Under the pieces are notes generated by a model. It saw only the letters and a program-made list of their open reading frames with translations. It was not told the DNA's origin and did no database searches. A stretch of DNA of 64,000 bases. It comes from an uncultured Lachnospiraceae bacterium. GTDB taxonomy: Bacteria; Bacillota; Clostridia; Lachnospirales; Lachnospiraceae. A program made the translations under genes and the position numbers. The DNA lies in contig CAJUPI010000006.1 in the NCBI GenBank assembly GCA_910588125.1, positions 1 through 64,000 on the forward strand. Direction: 5' to 3'. The first letter of the stretch is position 1. Each line of letters begins with the position of its first letter. Of the stretch, positions 33,446 through 40,763 are shown piece after piece.

Positions 33446-34819
33446 ATGAACGTATTGATCGCATTTGTGATAACCATGGCCATCCTTTTGGTATCTTTGA
33501 TCGTATTTAAGGTCAGCCCCGGAGTGTCTTTGTTTGTATGCGCCATCATTATGGCATTGCTCTGCGGGCTTCCGCTTACCGATACGCTGGGGTATCTGAC
33601 CAGCGGTTTTGGGAGCATTATGACCAGCATCGGTTTGCTGATTTTGTTTGGCGGTATTTTCGGAATGATGCTGGGGGATTCCGGCGGTATGGAGGAGCTG
33701 GCCAAAGGGCTGCTGCGCACATTTGGCAAAAAAAATGATATGCTGGCGCTGAATCTGGCGGGATTCATTGTTTCGATTCCGGTATATTTCGGTTCTGCCT
33801 ATATCACCTTGAATCCGCTGGTGACCAGCCTGCAAAAGTTTACGAAAAAGAAGACTTCCGCGTATGTAGCAGCACTGTTTACGGGGCTTTTGCTGACGCA
33901 TTGCGTCGTAGCGCCAACGCCGGGGCCGTTGGCAGTGGCCGGACAGATCGGGGCAAATGTAGGATGGTTTATCATCTATGGGATTGTGGTTGCACTTCCG
34001 GCAAGCTTGCTATGTGGCTGGCAATATGCTAATATTTTAAACAGCAGGGGGACCGGGACCGGACGTGAGGAAAAAAAGGCAGAAGCCGCCGGGATTCTCG
34101 ATGACGAGGAGCTTTTAAAGGCTGATCCGGGGAAGCCTTCCGCCGGCTTGACTTTGATGCTGATTGCACTTCCGATTGTATTGATTGTCATCAATTCTGT
34201 CTGTGGCGTGCTGTTGCCGGCGGAACATGTGCTGAATCTGGTATTTGGATTTTTGGGAAACAATAATGTGGCATTGTTTATTGCCATGATCGTATCTGGC
34301 TTTGTGTTGCGGGGATACCTGGTGCCCGCGATCAGTCCGACCCTGTGGAATTATATCGATAAGACATCGGATTCCATGGGCAATATTCTGATGGTGATCG
34401 GTTGCGGAAACTGCTTTGGAACCATCCTGCAAAAAAGCGGTCTGGGTGATGCTTTGGTGGATTTGCTGTCGAGAATGAATATTCCGGTAATTTTGCTGGC
34501 GTTTGTGTTGGCAATGATTATCCGCGCGGCCGTTGGCTCGGCTACTGTTGCGATGTTGACTACCGTGTCGATTGTGGGCCCTACTGCTGTGGCGATGGGG
34601 ATGTCGCCGATTATCGTCGGGCTGGCCATCTGTGTGGGTACGGTGGGACTTACTCTGCCGACGGATGCTGCCTTCTGGATGCCAGCAAGATACAGTAATC
34701 TGACGGTTAAGGAAGCGTTTGTAGCTACTACCTATTCCACAACACTGGCAAGCTTTGCAGGGTTTGCGGTCGTATTGATTTTGAATGTCTTTTCCGGTAT
34801 TTTGCCGGGGATGTTCTAA
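33446..34819 (+). CDS. GntP-family permease (DsdX-like)
   Basis: 457 residues, about 12 to 14 membrane helices with the GntP family layout: early FKVSPGVSLFVCAIIMALLCG, LTHCVVAPTPGPLAVAGQIGANVG in the middle, and AVGSATVAMLTTVSIVGP near the end. Family members carry gluconate, other sugar acids or, in DsdX, D-serine by proton symport. Its place between the D-aminoacylase and DsdA makes D-serine or an N-acyl-D-amino acid the best guess. AAGGAAAGGG precedes the ATG. Confidence 0.87.
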   Translation: MNVLIAFVITMAILLVSLIVFKVSPGVSLFVCAIIMALLCGLPLTDTLGYLTSGFGSIMTSIGLLILFGGIFGMMLGDSGGMEELAKGLLRTFGKKNDMLALNLAGFIVSIPVYFGSAYITLNPLVTSLQKFTKKKTSAYVAALFTGLLLTHCVVAPTPGPLAVAGQIGANVGWFIIYGIVVALPASLLCGWQYANILNSRGTGTGREEKKAEAAGILDDEELLKADPGKPSAGLTLMLIALPIVLIVINSVCGVLLPAEHVLNLVFGFLGNNNVALFIAMIVSGFVLRGYLVPAISPTLWNYIDKTSDSMGNILMVIGCGNCFGTILQKSGLGDALVDLLSRMNIPVILLAFVLAMIIRAAVGSATVAMLTTVSIVGPTAVAMGMSPIIVGLAICVGTVGLTLPTDAAFWMPARYSNLTVKEAFVATTYSTTLASFAGFAVVLILNVFSGILPGMF

Positions 34820-34937
34820 GGTACTGACATGCTCACATTTCGTCAAATGGCATTGGTCCAGACAGCGGGGAGTTTGCGAATTCCAAACCGGATGAACGGT
34901 TACATCTAAAAATAATACAGGAAAAGGAAATGATAGA

Positions 34938-36308
34938 ATGGTTACAGAGAGTATCGTGCTGGGAAAAACATGGCGGGAGTGGGAAAAAGCATTTCCGATT
35001 GTGGCAGATATCCGTGCGCTGCGTGAGACGGGGTGGCAAAACGGAGATAAAAAGAACTGCAAGGAGGCCATTGCGGGCTGTGAGCTGACGATGGCAGATG
35101 TCCTGGATGCCAGCAGACGGCTGGAGCGCTTTGCGCCTTATTTTGAGACGGTGTTTCCGGAGACGGCGGCTACCGGCGGTATTATCGAATCGCCCATGCG
35201 GGAGATTCCACAGATGAAGGCTGTGCTGGAAGCACAGGAGCAAAGGCGCCTTCCGGGAAAGCTATGGATTAAGCTGGACAGCCATCTGCCGATTTCCGGC
35301 TCCATTAAGGCACGCGGAGGCATCTATGAGATCTTAAAGACAGCAGAGGAAATCGCTATCCGGCATGGGCTGCTGCATGAAGGAGACAATTACCGTATGT
35401 TTGACAGTCAGACATTCCGGGAATTGTTTTCCCGGTATTCCGTGGGAGTGGGTTCCACCGGCAATCTTGGATTGTCGATCGGGATCATGAGCGCGAAGCT
35501 GGGATTTCAGGTGACCGTACATATGTCAGCAGATGCCAGACAGTGGAAGAAGGATATGCTGCGCAGCAAAGGGGTCAAGGTTATGGAGTACGAGTCGGAC
35601 TACAGCGTTGCGGTCAGGGAGGGCCGGAAACTGGCAGAGCAGGATCCATACTGTCATTTTGTAGATGACGAAAATTCGCAGACACTGTTTCTGGGATATG
35701 CAGTGGCGGCGCTGCGTTTGAAAAAGCAGCTGGAGGAACAGAAGATTCGGGTGGATAAGGAGCATCCGCTGTTTGTTTATTTGCCCTGCGGGGTCGGAGG
35801 AGGTCCCGGAGGGGTGGCGTTTGGTATTAAGCTGGTGTTTGGAGATGCGGCACACTGCTTTTTTGCCGAGCCGACCCATTCCTGCTGTATGATGCTGGGG
35901 ATGGCTACGGGAGAGAATCACCGGGTCAGCGTACAGGATTTTGGGATTGATAATATCACGGTGGCAGACGGACTGGCAGTCGGCCGGGCTTCCGGTTTTG
36001 TAGGACAATTGATGCGACCGTTTATGAGCGGATGCTACTCTCTGACGGACGAGCGGATGTACCGGATGCTGGCGCAGCTGGCGGACAGTGAGAATATATA
36101 TTTGGAACCCAGTGCCCTTGCCGGCATGTATGGCCCGGTACTTCTGGAAAAGCTCCCGGCTTTTCAGGAGTATGTGAAGCGTGAGGGGCTGGCCGGCGTA
36201 ATGGCAGAAAGCACCCAACTCGTGTGGGCGACCGGAGGCAGTATGGTTCCGGAGGAGGAGATGAGACATTATTACCAGAAAGGGAAAGACATGATTATGG
36301 AAGTGTAA
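34938..36308 (+). CDS. dsdA: D-serine ammonia-lyase
   Basis: 456 residues, normal for DsdA. A PLP fold-type II enzyme that converts D-serine to pyruvate and ammonia. The PLP lysine is in SGSIKARGG (K124), the phosphate-binding loop is CGVGGGPGG, and VGVGSTGNLGLSIG is the substrate loop. It relieves D-serine toxicity and uses it as carbon and nitrogen. AAAAGGAAATG precedes the ATG. It is the last gene of the locus; a long inverted repeat with a T-run follows. Confidence 0.92.
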   Translation: MVTESIVLGKTWREWEKAFPIVADIRALRETGWQNGDKKNCKEAIAGCELTMADVLDASRRLERFAPYFETVFPETAATGGIIESPMREIPQMKAVLEAQEQRRLPGKLWIKLDSHLPISGSIKARGGIYEILKTAEEIAIRHGLLHEGDNYRMFDSQTFRELFSRYSVGVGSTGNLGLSIGIMSAKLGFQVTVHMSADARQWKKDMLRSKGVKVMEYESDYSVAVREGRKLAEQDPYCHFVDDENSQTLFLGYAVAALRLKKQLEEQKIRVDKEHPLFVYLPCGVGGGPGGVAFGIKLVFGDAAHCFFAEPTHSCCMMLGMATGENHRVSVQDFGIDNITVADGLAVGRASGFVGQLMRPFMSGCYSLTDERMYRMLAQLADSENIYLEPSALAGMYGPVLLEKLPAFQEYVKREGLAGVMAESTQLVWATGGSMVPEEEMRHYYQKGKDMIMEV

Positions 36309-36346
36309 GCCTTACATAAAGCGGCGTAAGGTTGTCCATTGAGGAT

Positions 36347-36449
36347 GTTGTAAAATAAGTCATCCGCTATTTCTTTATCCCGTGTTCGGACGGTTCCCGT
36401 ACACGGAATAAGAGAAATGACGGATGATTTATTTTGTAACGCCTTTTTT
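36347..36449 (+). terminator. Long near-perfect inverted repeat ending the D-serine locus
   Basis: Arms at 36347-36385 and 36401-36440 are inverted copies of ~39 bp with few mismatches (GTTGTAAAATAAGTCATCCG against CGGATGATTTATTTTGTAAC); the loop is ~15 nt. A T6 run follows at about 36443. It can terminate dsdA transcription and, given its length, may be a small mobile palindrome. The rest of the gap to 36689 has no supported gene. Confidence 0.65.
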
Positions 36450-36689
36450 CTAGCACAATACAAATTCATCATAGCATTTTGCTCTTTCCTATCTATCAAA
36501 ATAGCAGTGGCTTATGTCAAACGATATAAGTGGTTCAAGAAATGTCGCAGTGTCAAACATAGCAATGCCGGCATAGTGGCAGAGATGAAACATCCCGCTT
36601 CTCAAATTTCGGAAAAGGGTGTATACTATTCCTAAATACAAAGAAAAGAACAGAAAGACGAACTCACGATAAATATTCCCCAAAATGAA

Positions 36690-36718
36690 TTGACGGTATT
36701 TAGAAAATCAGGTATTAT
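36690..36718 (+). promoter_or_regulatory. Promoter for the pur cluster
   Basis: TTGACG at 36690-36695, a 17-bp spacer, TATTAT at 36713-36718. The leader to purE is ~65 nt and AT-rich. No guanine riboswitch core was recognised. Confidence 0.8.
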
Positions 36719-36789
36719 ACTAATCAATAGCGATTGATCCATAAGTTATACTTATTAATATAATAAATAAAACAAAAGGAGAGCATACG

Positions 36790-37302
36790 ATGGCAAAAGT
36801 AGGGATTGTGATGGGCAGCGATTCGGATATGCCGGTTATGGCGAAGGCGGCGGAGATTCTGGAAAAGTTTGGTATCGAGTATGAGATGACGATTATTTCT
36901 GCACATCGGGAACCGGATATCTTTTTTGAGTGGGCAAAAGCGGCCGAAGGGAAGGGGATCAAGGTGATTATTGCCGGTGCGGGAAAGGCGGCTCATTTGC
37001 CGGGGATGTGTGCGGCGATTTTTCCCATGCCGGTGATCGGGATTCCCATGAAGACATCGGATCTGGGCGGCGTGGACTCCCTGTATTCTATTGTGCAGAT
37101 GCCGACGGGGATTCCGGTAGCTACAGTAGCTATTAACGGCGGTGCCAATGCGGGAATCCTGGCAGCGAAGATTCTAGCGGTATCTGACGGGGAACTCTTA
37201 ATGAGACTGAAAAATTACAGTGAAGAGATGAAGTGCGACGTGGTAAAAAAGGCAGAGAAGCTGGAGCAGATCGGGTATCAGGAGTACCTGGCACAGCGAT
37301 AG
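36790..37302 (+). CDS. purE: N5-carboxyaminoimidazole ribonucleotide mutase
   Basis: 170 residues, class I PurE. It converts N5-CAIR to CAIR in purine synthesis. The family motifs GIVMGSDSDMPVM, SAHREPD (active histidine) and AGAGKAAHLPGM with TTSP-like PMKTSDLGGVDSLYSIVQMP are present. AAAGGAGAGC precedes the ATG. It leads purE-purM-purN-purD; the PurK partner is not here. Confidence 0.94.
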   Translation: MAKVGIVMGSDSDMPVMAKAAEILEKFGIEYEMTIISAHREPDIFFEWAKAAEGKGIKVIIAGAGKAAHLPGMCAAIFPMPVIGIPMKTSDLGGVDSLYSIVQMPTGIPVATVAINGGANAGILAAKILAVSDGELLMRLKNYSEEMKCDVVKKAEKLEQIGYQEYLAQR

Positions 37303-37402
37303 GAAAGCATTGCTTTAGTGATGAGAACAGCGGTGTCCGGATGGATAAGGTCCGGCAATGGCCAGAAGAGCGTGAAAACGGCAAAAAGAGCAGGAGGAAA
37401 AT

Positions 37403-38434
37403 ATGGATTACAAGAAGGCCGGAGTAGATATCGAGGCGGGCTATCAGTCCGTGGAACTGATGAAAGAGCATGTGAAAAAGACGATGCGGGAGGAAGTGCT
37501 GGGGGGACTGGGAGGATTTTCCGGAGCTTTTTCTCTGGCAAAAATTAAAGAAATGGAGGAACCGGTACTGTTGTCCGGAACGGATGGCTGTGGGACAAAG
37601 GTAAAGCTGGCTATCATCATGGATAAGCATGACACGATCGGCATTGATGCCGTGGCCATGTGCGTGAACGACATTGCCTGTGCGGGCGGCGAGCCCTTGT
37701 TTTTCCTGGATTATATTGCTTGTGGCAAGAATTATCCGGAGAAGATTGCTGAGATTGTGAAGGGGGTAGCTGAAGGATGTTTGCAGTCGGAAGCGGCGTT
37801 GATCGGCGGCGAGACGGCGGAGCATCCGGGACTGATGCCGGAGGAGGATTATGACCTGGCAGGATTTGCAGTTGGGGTCTGTGATAAAAAGGATATGATT
37901 ACCGGTGAGCAGTTAAAGGACAAGGATGTGTTGATTGGGATGGCTTCCACCGGGGTGCACAGCAATGGTTTTTCTCTGGTGCGGAAGGTATTTGAGAAGG
38001 AGATGACGAAGGAAGGACTGAACACTTTTTATGATGAGCTGGGGAAGACGCTCGGGGAGGCGTTGCTGGCTCCGACGAGAATTTATGTGAAGGCGCTTAA
38101 GGGAGTGAAGCATGCGGGCGTGACCGTCAAGGCGTGCAGCCATATCACTGGCGGCGGCTTTTATGAGAATATTCCGCGTATGCTGAAAGAGGGTACGCGG
38201 GCAGTCATCCGCAAGGACAGCTATCCGGTGCCGGCAATCTTTAGGCTTCTGGCGGCAAAGGGCCATATTGCGGAAGAAATGATGTACAATACATTTAATA
38301 TGGGACTGGGGATGATTGTAGCTGTGGATCCGGCAGACGTAGACAAGGCGATGGAAGCGATCCGGGCGGCCGGCGACATCCCGTATGTGGTCGGCTCTAT
38401 TGAGTCAGGAGAAAAGGGAGTGGCCTTATGCTGA
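37403..38434 (+). CDS. purM: Phosphoribosylformylglycinamidine cyclo-ligase (AIR synthetase)
   Basis: 343 residues, standard length. It forms AIR from FGAM with ATP. Typical features are the N-terminal YKKAGVDIEAG, the glycine-rich GGLGGFSGAF, GTDGCGTKVKLA, AMCVNDIACAGGEPLFFLDY, GGETAEHPG and HITGGGFYENIPR. AGGAGG precedes the ATG. It overlaps purN by 7 bases, so the two are translationally coupled. Confidence 0.95.
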   Translation: MDYKKAGVDIEAGYQSVELMKEHVKKTMREEVLGGLGGFSGAFSLAKIKEMEEPVLLSGTDGCGTKVKLAIIMDKHDTIGIDAVAMCVNDIACAGGEPLFFLDYIACGKNYPEKIAEIVKGVAEGCLQSEAALIGGETAEHPGLMPEEDYDLAGFAVGVCDKKDMITGEQLKDKDVLIGMASTGVHSNGFSLVRKVFEKEMTKEGLNTFYDELGKTLGEALLAPTRIYVKALKGVKHAGVTVKACSHITGGGFYENIPRMLKEGTRAVIRKDSYPVPAIFRLLAAKGHIAEEMMYNTFNMGLGMIVAVDPADVDKAMEAIRAAGDIPYVVGSIESGEKGVALC

Positions 38435-39048
38435 GAGTAGGGGTGATGGTGTCCGGCGGCGGCACGAATCTGCAGGCGATTTTAGATGCGATCGATGCGG
38501 GAAAGATCACCAATGCCGGTGTGGTTGTGGTGATCAGTAATAATCCAGGGGCTTATGCCCTGGAGCGTGCGAGGAAGCATGGCATACCGGCGGTATGCAT
38601 TTCTCCGAAAGAGTTTGAGGATCGGGAGCGGTTTAATGAGGCGCTGGTGGCCAAAGTGGATGAGTATGAACTGGATTTGATTGTTTTGGCAGGCTTTCTG
38701 GTGAAGATCCCACAACAGATGATTGATAAATACGAGCATCGGATTATCAATATTCATCCTTCTTTGATTCCGTCGTTTTGCGGAGTGGGATATTATGGAT
38801 TGAAGGTACATGAGGCGGCGCTGGCAAGAGGAGTTAAGCTGACCGGAGCAACCGTTCATTATGTGGATGGCGGGATGGATACCGGTCCGATCCTTTTGCA
38901 AAAGGCGGTCAGGGTACAGGAGGGCGATACGCCCAAGGTGTTGCAGCAGCGGGTGATGGAGGAGGCGGAGTGGGTGATTTTGCCGGAGGCGATCCATCAG
39001 ATAGCGAATGCAAAAGAGTCCCAGAAAGAAGGAGGAGACAACAAATGA
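38428..39048 (+). CDS. purN: Phosphoribosylglycinamide formyltransferase
   Basis: 206 residues. It transfers the formyl group of 10-formyl-THF to GAR. The motifs MVSGGGTNLQAI near the N-terminus, INIHPSLIPSF with the catalytic His, and TVHYVDGGMDTGPI with the catalytic Asp are intact. The start lies inside the end of purM (GGAGAAAAGGGAG upstream). Its stop overlaps the purD start as ATGA. Its folate need links it with the folate uptake gene in this window only in a general way. Confidence 0.95.
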   Translation: MLRVGVMVSGGGTNLQAILDAIDAGKITNAGVVVVISNNPGAYALERARKHGIPAVCISPKEFEDRERFNEALVAKVDEYELDLIVLAGFLVKIPQQMIDKYEHRIINIHPSLIPSFCGVGYYGLKVHEAALARGVKLTGATVHYVDGGMDTGPILLQKAVRVQEGDTPKVLQQRVMEEAEWVILPEAIHQIANAKESQKEGGDNK

Positions 39049-40322
39049 AGGTATTGATTGTTGGCGGCGGCGGCCGGGAGCATGCGATTGCCTGGAAGAC
39101 GGCCCAGAGCCAGAAGGTGGAAAAGCTTTATTGTGCGCCGGGAAATGCCGGGATTGCCGGGGTGGCAGAATGTGTGGATATCGGCGTGATGGAGTTTGAC
39201 CGGCTGGTGGCGTTTGCTAAAGAAAATGAGATAGATCTGACGATAGTTGCCCCTGATGATCCGTTGGCGGCCGGGGCAGTGGACGCCTTTGAAGCGGCGG
39301 GCCTGCGTGCCTTCGGGCCACGGAAAAACGCGGCTATATTGGAGGGCTCCAAGGCGTTTTCCAAGGATTTAATGAAAAAATATGGGATTCCCACGGCGTC
39401 CTATGAGACTTTTGACTCGGCGGAGGCGGCGCTTGCCTATCTGGAGCAGGCCAGGATGCCGATCGTGTTGAAAGCGGACGGCCTGGCACTGGGCAAGGGA
39501 GTCCTGATTTGCCATACGCTTGAGGAGGCCAGGGCCGGTGTGCGGACGCTGATGCTGGATAAGCAGTTCGGAGCCGCGGGCAACCGAATCGTGGTCGAGG
39601 AGTTTATGACTGGCCGGGAAGTATCGGTTCTCTCCTTTGTGGATGGCAAAAATATCCGGGTTATGACCTCAGCACAGGATCATAAGCGGGCGAAAGACGG
39701 AGATCAGGGACTTAATACTGGTGGTATGGGAACTTTTTCTCCCAGCCCGTTCTACACAAAGGAGATCGATGATTTCTGCCGGAAGCATATCTACCAGCCG
39801 ACGGTGGATGCCATGCGGGCGGAGGGCCGGGAGTTTAAGGGAATCATCTTTTTTGGCCTGATGCTGACCGAGGACGGGCCGCGGGTGTTGGAGTACAATG
39901 CCCGTTTCGGAGATCCGGAGACGCAGGTAGTACTTCCACGGATGAAGAATGATCTTGTGGAGGTATTTGAGGCTTGTATTGATGGCACTCTGGATCAGGT
40001 GGAGCTGGAGTTTGCCGATAATGCCGCGGTATGTGTGGTACTGGCTTCGGACGGTTATCCGGAGCATTATGAAAAGGGCTATCCGATCACTGGCCTGGAG
40101 CGGTTTGAGGAAGCGGACGGCTACTATGTATTTCATGCCGGAAGCAGGTTTGATTCCGACGGGGCCATTGTCACAAACGGCGGCCGGGTGCTGGGTGTGA
40201 CGGCCACCGGAAGCAATCTGAAAGAAGCCCGGGCAAGGGCATATGAGGCTACGGAATGGGTGAAATTTAAAAATAAATATATGCGGCGGGATATTGGGAA
40301 GGCGATTGATGAGGTATCATAA
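39045..40322 (+). CDS. purD: Phosphoribosylamine-glycine ligase
   Basis: 425 residues, ATP-grasp enzyme joining glycine to phosphoribosylamine. The start MKVLIVGGGGREHAIAWK is the family signature; further motifs are VLKADGLALGKGV, DHKRAKDGDQGLNTGGMGTFSP and EYNARFGDPETQ. ATG at 39045 overlaps the purN stop and has GAAGGAGGAG upstream. It closes the pur cluster. No terminator is evident before the next promoter at 40381. Confidence 0.95.
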   Translation: MKVLIVGGGGREHAIAWKTAQSQKVEKLYCAPGNAGIAGVAECVDIGVMEFDRLVAFAKENEIDLTIVAPDDPLAAGAVDAFEAAGLRAFGPRKNAAILEGSKAFSKDLMKKYGIPTASYETFDSAEAALAYLEQARMPIVLKADGLALGKGVLICHTLEEARAGVRTLMLDKQFGAAGNRIVVEEFMTGREVSVLSFVDGKNIRVMTSAQDHKRAKDGDQGLNTGGMGTFSPSPFYTKEIDDFCRKHIYQPTVDAMRAEGREFKGIIFFGLMLTEDGPRVLEYNARFGDPETQVVLPRMKNDLVEVFEACIDGTLDQVELEFADNAAVCVVLASDGYPEHYEKGYPITGLERFEEADGYYVFHAGSRFDSDGAIVTNGGRVLGVTATGSNLKEARARAYEATEWVKFKNKYMRRDIGKAIDEVS

Positions 40323-40380
40323 CAAATATCCGGAAATGATGAAAAGATAATAAAGTTCATATCCTTACGATTGTAGTGTC

Positions 40381-40409
40381 TCGACGAACGCCTCCTGTTG
40401 TGATATACT
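40381..40409 (+). promoter_or_regulatory. Promoter upstream of the MITE and the TetM-Rae1 fusion gene
   Basis: TCGACG at 40381-40386, a 17-bp spacer, TATACT at 40404-40409. The start site would lie ~20 bp before the 310-bp repeat, so the transcript leader contains the whole element before the gene's ribosome binding site. Confidence 0.6.
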
Positions 40410-40432
40410 TGGAAATTATGTAATCACAAAAG

Positions 40433-40742
40433 CAATGTCATTAAGTTTATCTCTGAGAATACTCAGCCAGGGAACAAGGAGCGGGAAGCGGCCGGAAAGG
40501 GTCTGATAATTTTGACTTTGCAGGGATTTAGAAGTCCTTAAATCCCTGGATTTTGCGTGGAAATGAAAATGCACACTGTCCGAGCGAAGCGAGTTTGGGC
40601 ATTTTCGTTTCGCTTTTCGCAAAAATCAGTGATTTTAGGAATTCTTGATCCCGAAACCGGAAAAAGCAGCAGACCCTTTCCGGCCTCTTCCCGCTCCTTT
40701 TTCCATGGCGTACCTTCTGAGAAAATTAACTTAATGACATTG
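40433..40742. repeat. Intact 310-bp MITE-like element, family A (R4), with 10-bp target duplication
   Basis: Ends are CAATGTCATTAAGTTTA and TTAACTTAATGACATTG, near-perfect terminal inverted repeats. ATCACAAAAG occurs directly before (40423-40432) and directly after (40743-40752) the element, a perfect 10-bp target-site duplication. Subterminal arms (AAGGAGCGGGAAG and CTTCCCGCTCCTT, extending to GGGTCTG/CAGACCC) pair over ~30 bp. It has no coding capacity. Duplications of this length are known for IS4/IS231-type transposition. Confidence 0.88.
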
Positions 40743-40763
40743 ATCACAAAAGGAGGCATTTTT

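Noticed and set aside
36417..36635. 72-codon plus-strand ORF before purE
   Set aside because: It starts inside the inverted repeat, has no ribosome binding site and no recognised domain.
40557..40763. N-terminal extension of the GTPase-nuclease ORF
   Set aside because: This stretch lies inside the MITE; ATG 40764 has AAAGGAGG and matches the family start.
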